DNA from: Gilliamella sp. App6-5
Lineage (GTDB): Bacteria > Pseudomonadota > Gammaproteobacteria > Enterobacterales > Orbaceae
Assembly (NCBI RefSeq): GCF_001690525.1
Contig: NZ_LZGT01000094.1
Span: 1 to 64,000, forward strand
Direction: 5' to 3'
Length of the DNA stretch: 64,000 nucleotides
The translations under genes were made by a program, and so were the position numbers. Within the stretch, counting starts at the first letter, position 1. Every line of letters starts with the position of its first letter. Below the pieces are notes generated by a model. It was not told the DNA's origin, ran no database searches, and saw nothing but the letters and a program-made list of their open reading frames with translations. This document shows positions 8,830-22,490 of the stretch, piece after piece.

Positions 8830-9093
8830 ATGTTAAAAGAGCAAATGATAGTAAAAAATTCAACTGGCTTGCATGCACGCCCTGTTACAACACTAGTTAA
8901 ATTAGCTGGTCGTTATAAATCATCAATTGAGCTTGTTTATAATGATAAAGCTATCAAATTAAAAAGTATGATGGGATTACTTGGTGCAGGCGTAAAAGGT
9001 GGTTCAACTGTTGAAATCATCTGTGATGGTGAAGACGAACAAGCAGCAATGGACGAAATCCGTGAGTTATTCGCAACAGGCTTTGGCGAATAA
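8830..9093 (+). CDS. HPr-like phosphocarrier protein, orphan
   Basis: The 87-aa protein has the full HPr fold signature: NSTGLHARP with His15 as the phosphorylation site, and KSMMGLLG with Ser46 at the position used by HPr kinase in Firmicutes. The C-terminus ends TGFGE as in many Firmicute HPr proteins. It is not beside ptsI or crr. It follows the truncated phosphatidyltransferase and is followed by a hairpin terminator. It may be the general PTS HPr, or an additional one with a dedicated role; the window does not decide. AAGGA precedes the ATG. Confidence 0.9.
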   Translation: MLKEQMIVKNSTGLHARPVTTLVKLAGRYKSSIELVYNDKAIKLKSMMGLLGAGVKGGSTVEIICDGEDEQAAMDEIRELFATGFGE

Positions 9094-9131
9094 CTGCTGA
9101 GTTAATCTCGTAATCATTTTTAAGAAACTTA

Positions 9132-9155
9132 TTCCGTCGACGATAGTCGACGGAA
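9132..9155. terminator. hairpin between convergent HPr and permease genes
   Basis: A perfect 10-bp stem (TTCCGTCGAC / GTCGACGGAA) with a GATA loop lies between two convergent stops. No strong U-tract follows on either strand, so it may work as a weak bidirectional terminator. Confidence 0.6.
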
Positions 9156-9213
9156 TTGTAAAGAAGGCGTTAACTAAATACTTTATAGTAGACATATTTA
9201 TCTAATTGAATGG

Positions 9214-10575
9214 TTAATCTTTGATGATCGAATGTAGTTCTTTATGATCAATCGAAGGTAACAAACGCGTAAATCCTCGGGTAAGATAAAGTAAATAAAG
9301 AAAACCCATTGCCAACCAAACTAAACCAACAATCATCGCTGTCGCATCAAGACTTGTCCATAACCATAGTGAGAGTAAAACGCCAATGGCGGGTAACAGT
9401 CCATATTTGAATAGGGTGGAGACTGTTTTTGTCTTGGTATCACCTAAATAGCTTTTAATTACACATAAATTAACAAAGGTAAATGCAACTAAAGCACCAA
9501 AACTGATCATTGAAACAACTAAACTAAGATCTAATACCAATGACAGTAATGAAAAACAGGCGACAAAAATAATCGACAAGTAAGGGGTTCTAAAGCGTGG
9601 ATGAATCTTATAAAAGATTTGTTTAGGTAACACACCTTCACGCCCCATGGCATAGAATATTCTTGATACACTCGTTTGAGCTGTCATTGCCGATGCAAAG
9701 ACACCAGTTAAATATGCCGCTTGGAAGAAATTATACATAAAATTACTACCTAATTGGCTGAGATTACCAACTTGACGAACCACATCTAAACTTGCAGTAT
9801 CTTTATTATCGATAAAATCACTCCATTTAGGATAAGCTAAGTGAGCACAATAAGAAACCACTAAAAAAATACAACCAGCAATAAGAACAGTCCAGATAAT
9901 GGCTCTTGGTAGCGATTTTTGAGCATCGTTAGACTCTTCTGCCAAGGTGGCAATGGCATCAAATCCTAAAAAAGCAAGGCATAATATTGCTGCACCAGAC
10001 ATTAAACCACTAAAATCACTTGCATTGACTTGTAGTGGTTTTATCATTGCTTCAGGGGTTAAATTCACATTAACTAAAGTCAAAAATATAAATAACCCAA
10101 TAAAAATCATCTGAACAATAATTAAAGTGAAATTTACCGAATTAATTAACTTAATACCCAGATAATTTAAAAGACTAACACCAATCAATGATCCAAGTAC
10201 AAATACATACGCAGGAACGCTAGGAAATGCTTCGTTAAGATAAATACCTAGTACCAAATAATTTAATATTGGTAAAAATAGGTAATCAAGGATTTGTGCC
10301 CAACCCACCAAAAATCCAATTTTTCCACCAAACGTACGTTGAACATACGAATAGGCAGAACCAGCAATTGGAAGCTTATTTGCCATTCGGCAATAACTTA
10401 ATGCTGTAAAAAAGATCATAGCTAGGGTGATAATATAGGCTATAGGTAAGTGACCGTTACTTAATACTGTCACTTCCCCATAAGTGGTAAAGATCCCTAA
10501 AGGAACCATATAAGCTAAACCAAATGCAATCAATGCAGGTGTGGTTAAAACTCGTTTCATTTTTATTGCGGACAT
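9214..10575 (-). CDS. APC-family amino acid/polyamine permease, PuuP-like
   Basis: The product is about 453 aa with twelve predicted membrane helices. Features shared with the putrescine importer PuuP and relatives are AYMVPLGIFTTYGEV in helix 1, GSAYSYVQRTFGGKIGFLVGWAQILDYLFLP, LAFLGFDAIATLAEE and the C-terminal FGALVAFTFVNL. The start is set at ATG 10575, which has GAGGAG seven bases upstream; an in-frame TTG at 10596 would extend it by seven residues but lies upstream of that site. Monocistronic. Polyamine or amino acid uptake is inferred; the substrate is not proved. Confidence 0.88.
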   Translation of the reverse strand: MSAIKMKRVLTTPALIAFGLAYMVPLGIFTTYGEVTVLSNGHLPIAYIITLAMIFFTALSYCRMANKLPIAGSAYSYVQRTFGGKIGFLVGWAQILDYLFLPILNYLVLGIYLNEAFPSVPAYVFVLGSLIGVSLLNYLGIKLINSVNFTLIIVQMIFIGLFIFLTLVNVNLTPEAMIKPLQVNASDFSGLMSGAAILCLAFLGFDAIATLAEESNDAQKSLPRAIIWTVLIAGCIFLVVSYCAHLAYPKWSDFIDNKDTASLDVVRQVGNLSQLGSNFMYNFFQAAYLTGVFASAMTAQTSVSRIFYAMGREGVLPKQIFYKIHPRFRTPYLSIIFVACFSLLSLVLDLSLVVSMISFGALVAFTFVNLCVIKSYLGDTKTKTVSTLFKYGLLPAIGVLLSLWLWTSLDATAMIVGLVWLAMGFLYLLYLTRGFTRLLPSIDHKELHSIIKD

Positions 10576-10596
10576 GACTTTGCTCCTCTGTCCCAA

Positions 10597-10943
10597 AAAA
10601 CAATAAAAAACTACTAAGTATAGTTTTGCCTTTTTACCCGCTTAAAGCGGCAGGGAATTCTGCCATATTGTGATAATTATGCAAGTTAATTTTTAGTAAA
10701 ATGATACTAAAGCAAACAAATTATCACCTTTAAAGCATGTTATTAATGATTTTAGTCTAATTTAATTTAGAGTATTTGGTTAAACGGTTAAGGATCTATT
10801 TGCATATTTGTGATCCAGCTCTATTATTTATTAGACAAAATAAGTGTCAGAGCAAATAAATCATTGTATATTTTATCAGTAATCCAAGTAGAGTGAAAAT
10901 TGAGTTATTGCGAATAATCGATTATCAGTAAAAGGATTAATTT
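10597..10943. other. intergenic region with promoter(s), no gene
   Basis: This 347-base AT-rich gap lies between the permease start (minus) and the PTS relic (plus). It contains a CCGCTTAAAGCGG near-palindrome at about 10639-10651 and a CGAATAATCGATTATCAG stretch near 10911. No RNA or ORF is evident. Confidence 0.4.
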
Positions 10944-11394
10944 ATGCAGTCAATCCCTGTTTTACCAGTTGATTTAATTGGAGATGTTGTTACTCAAAAC
11001 CATCAGTTATCAATTTAATGGTTGAAAACGATTAAAGTCAACCCAGTAATGGCATTGATTATGCCTGTGATGGTTATTTCTACCGTGACGATATTAGTGA
11101 TGGTGCCATTTTATATTGATGGGCTATCTTATCCACTCGATTGGTTTATTAAAGCTATGGTCGCAACTTTAAAAGGTATGTCTGAGGTTAATGCCGCATT
11201 TTTAGGTATTGGTATCGGAGTATTAGCGGCGCTAGATATGGGAGAACCATGTAGTAAAGCGGCGACAGCATTTACCAAATGCGGCAGCATGATATGTCAT
11301 TGATATGTTTATTGGCGCATTAATTATTGCCGCTATCTTCCATTTCACGAAACCAACAGCTGTGGAAACCGAAGTAGTTGCTCAATTTGACTAA
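10944..11394 (+). pseudogene. fructose-type PTS EIIC fragment, decayed
   Basis: ATG at 10944 opens MQSIPVLPVDLIGDVV, which hits a TAA at about 11016. The same strand then has PVMALIMPVMVISTVTILVMVPFYI...GVLAALDMGEPCSKAATAF, a recognisable piece of a fructose-type EIIC (FruA/FrwC class; GP(I/V)NKAA in active members). A shift near 11290 leads into FIGALIIAAIFHFTKPTAVETE and a stop at 11392-11394. Most of the transporter is deleted. Not functional. Confidence 0.75.
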
Positions 11395-11412
11395 AGTCTA
11401 AATAATAACCTA

Positions 11413-11440
11413 TGCTACACCAATCATGGTTGGTGTAGCA
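11413..11440. terminator. hairpin after PTS relic and amidohydrolase
   Basis: A perfect 11-bp stem (TGCTACACCAA / TTGGTGTAGCA) with a six-base loop lies between convergent units. It is probably a bidirectional terminator; the flanking U-tracts are weak. Confidence 0.65.
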
Positions 11441-11469
11441 ATTTGTAAATTAAAGACATAAAGTTTAAA

Positions 11470-13152
11470 TTATGCTTGTTGATAAACGATTTTACCGCCC
11501 ACAATCGTTGTTAATACCTTGACATTTTGCATATCGGTGGCTGGAATGGTAAATGGGTTGCGATCTAAAATAATCAAATCAGCAAATTTACCTTTTTCAA
11601 TTGACCCTATGTATTCATCTTGTTTTAATACATATGCGGCATTAATAGTAGCGCTACGTAATACTTCAATAGCGGTTAGATTGCGATCACTGTTTAATCG
11701 AGGATGATCGGCATCGATTTGTCTAGTCATTGCAATTTGGAAATCGTACCATTCATTTAATGGATCAATTGGCCAATCGCTACCAAAAGCACATGTTACA
11801 CCTGCATCAATATATTGCCCGTGTGCTTCTAAACCGTTATAACGTTCTGGGCCAAACAGGGTTTGATATTGCTCAACCATTGCCGAACTGCATCCTGCCC
11901 ATTGAAATGAAAAGACCACACAAGCATTTAATTGTTTGTATCTGGTAAATTGGTGTAGTGCGCTTAGTTCGTTATGCGCAGTGCTTGGACGAATATCGGC
12001 ATCAGGTAATGCCTTACGCATTTTTTCAATGGCATCAAGTACAACTTCGATAGCCCCTTCACCAACAGTATGCATATGTGGATGAAATCCTGCTTTTGCT
12101 GACTCAAGAATTAGAGAATCTAACATTTCAGTTGAATAATAAAGATCACCATAACGATCTTTTTCGTCGGCCAAATTGTATGGTTTAAGTAAACGTGCTG
12201 TCATTAATGGTGCTTGCATTACACCGTCTACAAATAATTTGGTATGCGAAATTTTAATACCGGGCTTTGGTTGCCAGTTTTTGTCGTCGTAACGTGCAGC
12301 GAACTGTTTTACTTTGTTAAGGAGAGTTGGAATTTCTTCAATTGAGGATACATCATCTGGCGGTAATTCACGCGCACCAAATAAGCGAATCGATAGTTGG
12401 TCTTGTTGTTGTAGTGTTAAAAATGCCTCGGCTTGGGTTTCGGTAATTCGAGCATCCATAACAGCAGTAACGCCTTGTTTATTGAGTTCTGCTTGCGATA
12501 ATTTAGCAATGTTGACAGCTTGTTCATCGGTGAGTTTAGAAATGCTGTCAAACGCACGCATAGCCGGGGCATCTTCTAATATGCCATTTAATTCACCGTC
12601 ATCAGTACGACCAATCTTTCCATCGGTTGGTTCAGGGGTGTTTCTATCTAAACCAAATTTCTCTAAAGCAATGCTATTGGCAACTAAAGTATGGCAGTCA
12701 TTAGAAAACAAAATAACAGGGCGTTTTGTATTGAGCCGATCAAGATCAAAGCGAGTAATATCAGTACCGATTGGCAACACTTCTTGGCGCAGCCACCCTC
12801 GAACTTGTAACCAGTTTGTGCTGTTATCTGTCAAATCTTTATCTAAATGCGTTTGAATAATAGCTAAAGTATCATCAATAGTTAAGCTTTGATAATTTAA
12901 ATTACAAGAGGATAATTGCATTCCGCCCCAAAATGTATGTAGATGCGAATCAATGATTCCTGGCATCATCGTTTTACCTTGCAGATCATAAATGGTTGTG
13001 TGATTATCAACATAGTGATTGTTATTTATCTCTTGCGTAGTGCCAGTTGCAATAATATAGCCATTTTCGATTGCTATTGCCTCGCAGACACTATCTTGTT
13101 TGTCTGCGGTGTAAATATAGCCGTTAATATAAATAACATCTGCCTTAGCCAT
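11470..13152 (-). CDS. metal-dependent amidohydrolase, YtcJ-like (amidohydrolase_3)
   Basis: The 560-aa protein has the composite-domain N-terminus (DVIYINGYIYTADKQD), the metal site MPGIIDSHLHTFWGG (HxH), a central barrel, and the late Asp motif AFGSDWPIDPLNEW. The C-terminus closes with ADLIILDRNPF. This is the amidohydrolase_3/YtcJ class (relatives include N-substituted formamide deformylase). It probably hydrolyses an amide or cyclic imide in the cytoplasm; no signal peptide is seen. AGGA lies nine bases before the ATG. Monocistronic, divergent from matP. Confidence 0.88.
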   Translation of the reverse strand: MAKADVIYINGYIYTADKQDSVCEAIAIENGYIIATGTTQEINNNHYVDNHTTIYDLQGKTMMPGIIDSHLHTFWGGMQLSSCNLNYQSLTIDDTLAIIQTHLDKDLTDNSTNWLQVRGWLRQEVLPIGTDITRFDLDRLNTKRPVILFSNDCHTLVANSIALEKFGLDRNTPEPTDGKIGRTDDGELNGILEDAPAMRAFDSISKLTDEQAVNIAKLSQAELNKQGVTAVMDARITETQAEAFLTLQQQDQLSIRLFGARELPPDDVSSIEEIPTLLNKVKQFAARYDDKNWQPKPGIKISHTKLFVDGVMQAPLMTARLLKPYNLADEKDRYGDLYYSTEMLDSLILESAKAGFHPHMHTVGEGAIEVVLDAIEKMRKALPDADIRPSTAHNELSALHQFTRYKQLNACVVFSFQWAGCSSAMVEQYQTLFGPERYNGLEAHGQYIDAGVTCAFGSDWPIDPLNEWYDFQIAMTRQIDADHPRLNSDRNLTAIEVLRSATINAAYVLKQDEYIGSIEKGKFADLIILDRNPFTIPATDMQNVKVLTTIVGGKIVYQQA

Positions 13153-13276
13153 TATGAGGATTCCTTAAATAAAGATCAAAATGAAAGGTCAACGATAGCA
13201 GATTTATAAAAAATTTGTCAAATGCAATAATTTTCTTTATTGTGTGAGCAGATTATGCTACAAATATTCTATTTTA

Positions 13277-13289
13277 GTTACAGCGTCAC
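13277..13289. promoter_or_regulatory. matS-like site just upstream of matP
   Basis: GTTACAGCGTCAC matches the enterobacterial matS consensus GTGACRNYGTCAC at all positions but one. It ends 11 bases before the matP ATG, where bound MatP could block transcription or translation initiation. One such near-match could occur by chance in a window of this size; its position is what makes it notable. Confidence 0.4.
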
Positions 13290-13300
13290 AAGATGAACCA

Positions 13301-13792
13301 ATGAAATATCAACAACTAGAAAACCTTGAATGCGGTTGGAAGTGGCACTATTTAGTAAAAAGGCATTTAGAGGGTGAACTAATTACTCGATATGTCGAAA
13401 AAAGCGCCGCTGAGCATGCTGTCAATGCATTATTGTTACTAGAACATAATCCAACTGGTGTCGTTGATTGGATAAAAGAGCATTTAAATCCCGATTTAGA
13501 TAATCGCCTGAAGCAAACCATTCGGGCAAAACGGAAAAGGCATTTTAATGCAGAACAGCAATATACTCGAAAGAAGTCCATTGATTTGGAATTTTTAGTC
13601 TGGCAACGATTAGCTAATTTAGCCAAACGCCGTGGATGCACATTGTCACAAACCATTACGCAACTCATTGAGGATGCAGAGCAGAAAGAGCAATATGCAA
13701 CGAAAGTAACAACAATTAAAGATGATTTACTATCACTCCTAGATGCGAAGCCAGATAGTAAAGAATACAAACAACAGAATAGAAAGGTTTAA
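13301..13792 (+). CDS. matP: macrodomain Ter protein MatP
   Basis: MatP binds matS sites in the terminus macrodomain and condenses it. The 163-aa product is colinear with E. coli MatP: it begins [20 protein letters not shown], has the four-helix part, [14 protein letters not shown], and the ribbon-helix-helix DNA-binding part [23 protein letters not shown]. The start is set at 13301, where family similarity begins; the open frame extends 19 codons further but without likeness. topA begins two bases after the stop, so the two are probably one transcript. Confidence 0.93.
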   Translation: MKYQQLENLECGWKWHYLVKRHLEGELITRYVEKSAAEHAVNALLLLEHNPTGVVDWIKEHLNPDLDNRLKQTIRAKRKRHFNAEQQYTRKKSIDLEFLVWQRLANLAKRRGCTLSQTITQLIEDAEQKEQYATKVTTIKDDLLSLLDAKPDSKEYKQQNRKV

Positions 13793-13794
13793 TT

Positions 13795-16404
13795 ATGGGA
13801 AAATCCCTTGTTATTGTGGAATCACCAGCTAAAGCAAAAACGATTAATAAATATCTTGGCAAAGATTTCGTGGTTAAATCAAGTGTAGGTCATATTCGCG
13901 ATCTACCCAAGAGTGGTAGTAGCCAACGAGCTGAAAAATCAACAAAAGAGACAAAAGACAAAGCTGAAAAAAAAGTTAAACGCTCCGAACAACAGATTTT
14001 AGTTGATCGGATGAGTGTTGATCCATACAACGGTTGGCAAGCGCATTACGAAATTTTACCTGGCAAAGAACGAGTGGTATCAGAATTAAAAAAACTGGCT
14101 AAAGATGCAGATATGATCTATCTCGCAACCGATTTGGATAGAGAGGGAGAAGCCATTGCTTGGCATCTTAAAGATGTGATTGGTGGAGATGAGAGTAAAT
14201 ACCGTCGTGTTGTGTTTAACGAAATCACCAAAACAGCGATCAAAAATGCCTTTAACCAGCCATCAATGCTCGATATGGATCGGGTCAATGCACAGCAAGC
14301 GCGCCGATTTATGGATCGGGTTGTGGGTTTTATGCTATCGCCATTACTTTGGAAAAAGGTTGCTAGAGGGTTATCGGCTGGTCGTGTTCAGTCAGTTGCA
14401 GTGCGTTTAGTGGTTGAACGTGAACGTGAAATTCATGCTTTTATTCCTGAAGAATATTGGGATCTTTTTGCTGATTTAAACACAGCTCACAAAGAGTCGT
14501 TAACCCTACAAGTTACTCATTATAAAAACGAAGCGTTTGAACCAAAAGATAAAGTTGCCATTGATATTGCGCTAGCAGGACTTAATCAAAACCAATATCA
14601 AGTAACGAATATTGAAGAAAAACCGACTAAAAGTAATCCAACTGCACCGTTTATTACTTCAACTTTACAGCAAGCCGCAAGTACTCGCCTTGGTTTTGGT
14701 GTTAAAAAGACTATGATGCTAGCTCAGCGTTTATATGAAGCGGGTTATATCACCTATATGCGTACCGATTCAACTAACTTGAGTCAAGATGCATTAACTA
14801 TGGTACGAGATTATATCGGCAACAAATTTGGCGATAAATATTTACCAAAATCTCCTAATGTATATAGCAGTAAAAAGAATTCACAAGAAGCGCACGAGGC
14901 GATTCGCCCATCAGATGTTACTATTCTTGCTGATAATATTAGTGATATTGAAGCAGATGCGAGTAAATTATATCAACTCATTTGGCGTCAATTTGTGGCT
15001 TGTCAAATGACATCGGCCGAATATAACTCAACAACAATTACAGTTAAATCAGGCGATTTTACTTTAAAGGCCAAAGGTCGTACATTGCGTTTTGATGGGT
15101 GGACTAAAGTACAACCACAATTGGCAAAAAATAATGAAGATAAAATATTACCACCGTTATCAGTCAACGACAAACTCGATTTAATCAGTTTAAATCCAAA
15201 TCAACACTTTACCAAACCACCTGCTCGGTATAACGAAGCATCACTGGTTAAAGAGCTTGAAAAACGTGAAATTGGACGCCCATCGACTTATGCAACCATT
15301 ATTTCGACAATTCAAGATCGCGGATATGTACGTTTAGATAATCGCCGTTTTTATGCTGAAAAAATCGGTGAAATTGTTACCGATAGACTTAGCGAAAACT
15401 TTAATGACCTAATGAGTTATGATTTTACCGCACGTATGGAGCATGCACTGGATGAAATCGCTCATAAAAAACAAGAATGGCGCGAAGTACTTGACCAGTT
15501 TTTCAGTGATTTTAGCCAGCATCTTGAGGTTGCCGAACAAGCGCCTGATAAAGGTGGTATGCAACTTAATCCATTAGTATTAACACCTGAAATTAAATGC
15601 CCTAATTGTAGTCGTGAAATGGGTATTAAAACTGCCGGTACAGGTGTATTTTTAGCCTGTTCAGGTTATGCGTTACCACCTAAAGAACGTTGCAAACAAA
15701 CCATTAACTTAATTCCTGAGCACGAAACTTTAAATATTTTGGAAGAAGCTGAAACAGCCGAAACCGATGCTTTAAGGGCACGTAAACGCTGTCCAAAATG
15801 CCATACAGCGATGGATAGTTATTTGCTTGATAACGAGCGTAAATTGCATATTTGTGGCAATAATCCGATTTGTGATGGTTTTATTGTTGAAAAAGGTAGC
15901 TTTAAAGTTAAAAGTTACGAAGGGCCAATTATCGAATGTGAAAAATGTGGATCTGAAATGCATTTAAAATCAGGACGATTTGGCTTATATATGGGCTGTA
16001 CTAATCAAGATTGCAAAAATACGCGTAAAATCTTAAAAAATGGTGATGTAGCACCACCTAAAGAAGATCCGGTCGATTTGCCTGAACTTAAATGTACAAA
16101 GTCTGATGCACATTTTGTATTGCGTGATGGTGCCTCAGGAATATTTTTAGCTGCCCATAATTTTCCAAAATCAAGAGAGACGAGAGCGCCGTTGATTGAA
16201 GAGTTACAACGTTTTAAAGATCGCCTGCCAGAGAAATTTGTTTATTTAACCGAGGCACCAAATAAAGATCCTGACGGTAATCCATCCATTGTTCGTTTTA
16301 GCCGTAAAAGCAAACAACAATATGTAACCTCAGAAGTGAACGGTAAGTCGACAGGTTGGGTGATGCAATATGTGGATGGCAAATGGATCAATAATAAAAA
16401 ATAG
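13795..16404 (+). CDS. topA: DNA topoisomerase I
   Basis: TopA relaxes negative supercoils. The 869-aa protein (E. coli 865) starts with the TOPRIM domain ([14 protein letters not shown], then [13 protein letters not shown] with the acidic metal residues). It continues with the core ([20 protein letters not shown]), the active-site tyrosine in [12 protein letters not shown], and [11 protein letters not shown]. Three or more four-Cys zinc ribbons follow (CPNC...C, CPKC...C, CEKC...CTNQDC, ~600-745), then a C-terminal region without cysteines. Alternative ATG starts are not needed. The gene lies between matP and cysB; topA-cysB adjacency is also found in E. coli. Confidence 0.97.
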   Translation: MGKSLVIVESPAKAKTINKYLGKDFVVKSSVGHIRDLPKSGSSQRAEKSTKETKDKAEKKVKRSEQQILVDRMSVDPYNGWQAHYEILPGKERVVSELKKLAKDADMIYLATDLDREGEAIAWHLKDVIGGDESKYRRVVFNEITKTAIKNAFNQPSMLDMDRVNAQQARRFMDRVVGFMLSPLLWKKVARGLSAGRVQSVAVRLVVEREREIHAFIPEEYWDLFADLNTAHKESLTLQVTHYKNEAFEPKDKVAIDIALAGLNQNQYQVTNIEEKPTKSNPTAPFITSTLQQAASTRLGFGVKKTMMLAQRLYEAGYITYMRTDSTNLSQDALTMVRDYIGNKFGDKYLPKSPNVYSSKKNSQEAHEAIRPSDVTILADNISDIEADASKLYQLIWRQFVACQMTSAEYNSTTITVKSGDFTLKAKGRTLRFDGWTKVQPQLAKNNEDKILPPLSVNDKLDLISLNPNQHFTKPPARYNEASLVKELEKREIGRPSTYATIISTIQDRGYVRLDNRRFYAEKIGEIVTDRLSENFNDLMSYDFTARMEHALDEIAHKKQEWREVLDQFFSDFSQHLEVAEQAPDKGGMQLNPLVLTPEIKCPNCSREMGIKTAGTGVFLACSGYALPPKERCKQTINLIPEHETLNILEEAETAETDALRARKRCPKCHTAMDSYLLDNERKLHICGNNPICDGFIVEKGSFKVKSYEGPIIECEKCGSEMHLKSGRFGLYMGCTNQDCKNTRKILKNGDVAPPKEDPVDLPELKCTKSDAHFVLRDGASGIFLAAHNFPKSRETRAPLIEELQRFKDRLPEKFVYLTEAPNKDPDGNPSIVRFSRKSKQQYVTSEVNGKSTGWVMQYVDGKWINNKK

Positions 16405-16510
16405 GTGAGCACACCTGAATTTTGTCAAAAAGTTTCAGGAAAGTATGCGTTTTAGTATAAAAATAATTATTTTTGTTTGTGCTAGGCTGTGAAAAGATTT
16501 ACCTTACCAA

Positions 16511-16543
16511 TTCTCCCTTTTGTAATATGATTAAAAGGGAGAA
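16511..16543. terminator. hairpin between topA and cysB
   Basis: A perfect 11-bp inverted repeat (TTCTCCCTTTT / AAAAGGGAGAA) with an 11-base loop lies 32 bases before cysB. No U-tract follows. It may end topA transcripts or fold in the cysB leader. Confidence 0.5.
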
Positions 16544-16574
16544 AAGCATACAGTTAAAGGAGCTTTTGTGTGTC

Positions 16575-17546
16575 ATGAAATTGCAACAATTACGCTATAT
16601 TGTTGAAGTCGTCAATAACGATCTTAACGTATCGTTGACATCCGAAAAACTGTATACTTCTCAACCAGGTATAAGCAAACAAATAAAATTATTAGAAGAC
16701 GAGCTTGGCGTTCAGATATTTACCCGAGTGGGTAAGCACCTTTCAGAAGTGACACCAGTTGGTGAAAAAATTATTGCTCTTGCTCGAGAAATCCTCAATA
16801 AATCGAGCGATATTAAAATTATTGCCAAAGAGTTTAGTCAGCCAAATCAAGGTTCATTAACAATTACCACAACGTATACTCAAGCACGTTATGCCTTGCC
16901 TGTTGTGATCCAGCAGTTTATGCAACAATATCCAAATATTACTTTGCATATGGAGCAAGGATCATCACCGCAGTGCATATCTCAAGCACAAACAGGGCAG
17001 GCCGAATTGGCTATTGTGACCGACATTTCACAGCTTAGCGATGATATGATTGCCTTACCTTGCTATCACTGGAACCAAGCAGTGATTGTGATGAAAGATC
17101 ACCCACTTGCCAAAAGCAACTTAATTACAATTGAACAACTTTCAAAATATCCATTAGTCAGTTACGATTTTTCTAATGATGGTTCAGATTTAAATCAAGC
17201 TTTTTTACGCGCTAATCAGTCGCCTAATATTGTTTTTAGCACAACAGACGCTGAGTTAATTAAAACCTATGTTAAATTGGGCGTCGGTATTGGCATTGTC
17301 GCCAAAATGGCGGTGAATAATGATTCAGAGGATGATTTTGTTGTACTGAGTGCTGGTCATATTTTCCCTTACAGCACAACCTATATCGTTTTTGCGCGTT
17401 CGTTATTTTTACGCAGTTATATGTATGATTTTATTCAGCAGTTTTCACCACATTTACATCGACAAACTGTCGATAAACTCATGTTATGTGAAAATAATAT
17501 CGAAGTATTAGCGATGTTTAATGGGGTAAAATTGCCTGTTTGCTAA
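16575..17546 (+). CDS. cysB: LysR-type regulator CysB
   Basis: CysB activates sulfate assimilation and cysteine genes with N-acetylserine. The 323-aa product starts MKLQQLRYIVEVVNNDLNVS, has the winged HTH (TSQPGISKQIKLLEDELGVQIF) and the effector domain with TTYTQARYALP, LPCYHWNQAVIVMKDHPLA and DAELIKTYVKLGVGIG, all CysB signatures. ATG 16575 is chosen because AAGGAG lies 12 bases upstream and the E. coli protein starts there; the open frame extends 34 codons further but that stretch contains the hairpin. Confidence 0.94.
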   Translation: MKLQQLRYIVEVVNNDLNVSLTSEKLYTSQPGISKQIKLLEDELGVQIFTRVGKHLSEVTPVGEKIIALAREILNKSSDIKIIAKEFSQPNQGSLTITTTYTQARYALPVVIQQFMQQYPNITLHMEQGSSPQCISQAQTGQAELAIVTDISQLSDDMIALPCYHWNQAVIVMKDHPLAKSNLITIEQLSKYPLVSYDFSNDGSDLNQAFLRANQSPNIVFSTTDAELIKTYVKLGVGIGIVAKMAVNNDSEDDFVVLSAGHIFPYSTTYIVFARSLFLRSYMYDFIQQFSPHLHRQTVDKLMLCENNIEVLAMFNGVKLPVC

Positions 17547-17580
17547 GTTGATTTATTTTTTATCATAATAAAAAAATGTA

Positions 17581-17612
17581 AATCAAAGTGCGATATGATT
17601 CGCACTTTGATT
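17581..17612. terminator. bidirectional terminator between cysB and hisI
   Basis: A perfect 12-bp stem (AATCAAAGTGCG / CGCACTTTGATT) with an eight-base loop is followed by a T-run on both strands. It ends cysB (plus) and the his operon (minus). Confidence 0.85.
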
Positions 17613-17619
17613 ATTTTTA

Positions 17620-18239
17620 TTATTTATGCCTTGTTTTTAAAATGCCAATCACATCTTGTAGTGACAGATTCTGGTCTTGTAGTAAAACTAATAAATGATA
17701 AATAAGATCAGCCGATTCATTTGTTAGTTCCTCTCGATCATGGACAGTCGCAGCAAGGGCGGTTTCAACGCCTTCTTCTCCCACTTTTTGGGCAATGCGT
17801 TTAGTGCCATCATGATACAGTTTTGCCGTATAGGATGACTTAGGATCGGCATTTTTACGCCCAGCAATTATCTGTTCTAATTCAAACAAAAATCCCCATT
17901 GGGTTTTAGCCGAAGCAAAACAACTTGTTGAGCCGGTATGGCAAGTTGGGCCAACTGGATTCACTAAAATCAATAACGTATCATTATCACAATCAGTTGA
18001 AATACTCACAACATTAAGAAAATTGCCAGAAGTTTCACCTTTTGTCCAAAGGCGCTGTTTGGTGCGTGAATAAAAAGTGACTTTACCGCTGCTTTGTGTT
18101 TGTATTAACGCTTCTTGATTCATATAACCAAGCATTAACACATCACCAGAAACATAATGCTGAATAATGACCGGCATTAAATTATCTACTTTTTGCCAAT
18201 CAAGTTGTTGTAAATCTAATTGGGTATTGCAATTTTGAG

Positions 18240-18246
<7 letters not shown>
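17620..18246 (-). CDS. hisI: bifunctional phosphoribosyl-AMP cyclohydrolase / phosphoribosyl-ATP pyrophosphatase
   Basis: HisIE carries out steps 2 and 3 of histidine synthesis. The 208-aa protein has the cyclohydrolase half ([14 protein letters not shown]...[23 protein letters not shown], then [16 protein letters not shown] with metal-binding residues) and the pyrophosphatase half ([44 protein letters not shown]). The ATG overlaps the hisF stop by seven bases. It is the last gene of the operon and ends at the shared terminator. Confidence 0.96.
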
Positions 18247-20340
<2,094 letters not shown>

Positions 20341-21408
20341 TTATAGCACTCCTTTTGAACTTGGCAATTGATCACTTTTAATTTTGATTGCTTGTTTTAA
20401 TGTGCGTGCAAAGGCTTTAAACAAGCTTTCAACTTTGTGATGATCATTATTGCCTTCGGTTTCAATGTGTAACGTGATAGCCATAGCATAACTCAGTGAG
20501 TAAAAGAAATGCTCAACCATTTGTGTGCTCATCTCGCCTACTTTTTGGTGGGTAAACTCCGCTTTAAATTTAAGATAAGGGCGCCCTGAAATATCAATTA
20601 CACACTTGGCTAAACACTCATCCATTGGAATAACAGATGCGTAACGCGTAATGCCGCGTTTATCGCCGAGTGCTATTTTAAGAGCCTCGCCTAACGCCAG
20701 TCCAGTATCCTCGATGGTGTGGTGATCATCAATATGTAAATCACCCGCTACTTGAATATGGAGCTTAATACCGCCGTGTGTAGCAATTTGATCGAGCATA
20801 TGATCAAAAAAACCAATTCCCGTATTAATTTGACTACCACCTTGGCGATCGAGCCATACTTCGACTAATATTTTCGTTTCTTTGGTATTGCGTTCAACTT
20901 TAGCATAGCGATCAGTGACAGTTAATCGTTGCGCAATTTCGTGCCAGTTTAAATCTTCAGGATGATATCGTAACCCTTTGATTTGCATATTTTCAGCTAA
21001 TTGAATGTCCGTTATCCTATCGCCAATAACGTAGCTATTTTGTTTGTCCAGTTTACCACTGGTAAGATAAGGTAATACTAATTGGATTTTAGGTTTACGA
21101 CATTCGCAGTTATCCTCGGGAAAGTGAGGGCAAATTAGCACATCTTCAAAATTAACGCCTTGCGATTTAAAAATCTGCATCATTAGATTATGCGGTCCAT
21201 CAAAATCTGCTTGTGGATAGCTGCTAGTACCCAGCCCATCTTGATTGGTGACCATCACTAATTTGTATCCTGCTGCTTGTAGTTTAAGCAGAGCAGGGAT
21301 CACATTCGGTTCAAAAGCCAGCTTATCAAAACGATCAACTTGAAAGTCAATTGGAGGCTCGGTAATTAATGTGCCATCTCGATCAATGAATAAGTATTTT
21401 TGTAACAT
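20341..21408 (-). CDS. hisB: bifunctional histidinol-phosphatase / imidazoleglycerol-phosphate dehydratase
   Basis: The 355-aa fusion has an N-terminal HAD phosphatase (FIDRDGTLI with catalytic Asp; zinc loop [15 protein letters not shown]). Its C-terminal dehydratase domain begins near residue 168 ([17 protein letters not shown]) and carries the metal motifs [28 protein letters not shown] and [17 protein letters not shown]. The fused form is typical of enteric gammaproteobacteria. It performs steps 7 and 9 of the pathway. Confidence 0.97.
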   Translation of the reverse strand: MLQKYLFIDRDGTLITEPPIDFQVDRFDKLAFEPNVIPALLKLQAAGYKLVMVTNQDGLGTSSYPQADFDGPHNLMMQIFKSQGVNFEDVLICPHFPEDNCECRKPKIQLVLPYLTSGKLDKQNSYVIGDRITDIQLAENMQIKGLRYHPEDLNWHEIAQRLTVTDRYAKVERNTKETKILVEVWLDRQGGSQINTGIGFFDHMLDQIATHGGIKLHIQVAGDLHIDDHHTIEDTGLALGEALKIALGDKRGITRYASVIPMDECLAKCVIDISGRPYLKFKAEFTHQKVGEMSTQMVEHFFYSLSYAMAITLHIETEGNNDHHKVESLFKAFARTLKQAIKIKSDQLPSSKGVL

Positions 21409-21416
21409 TTTTGCTC

Positions 21417-22484
<1,068 letters not shown>

Positions 22485-22490
22485 CTATTT

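Noticed and set aside
12314-12856. 180-aa plus-strand ORF
   Set aside because: It is the shadow of the amidohydrolase on the other strand; serine-rich and without any start signal.
13348-13770. 140-aa minus-strand ORF
   Set aside because: Shadow of matP; Cys/Ser-rich with no family likeness.
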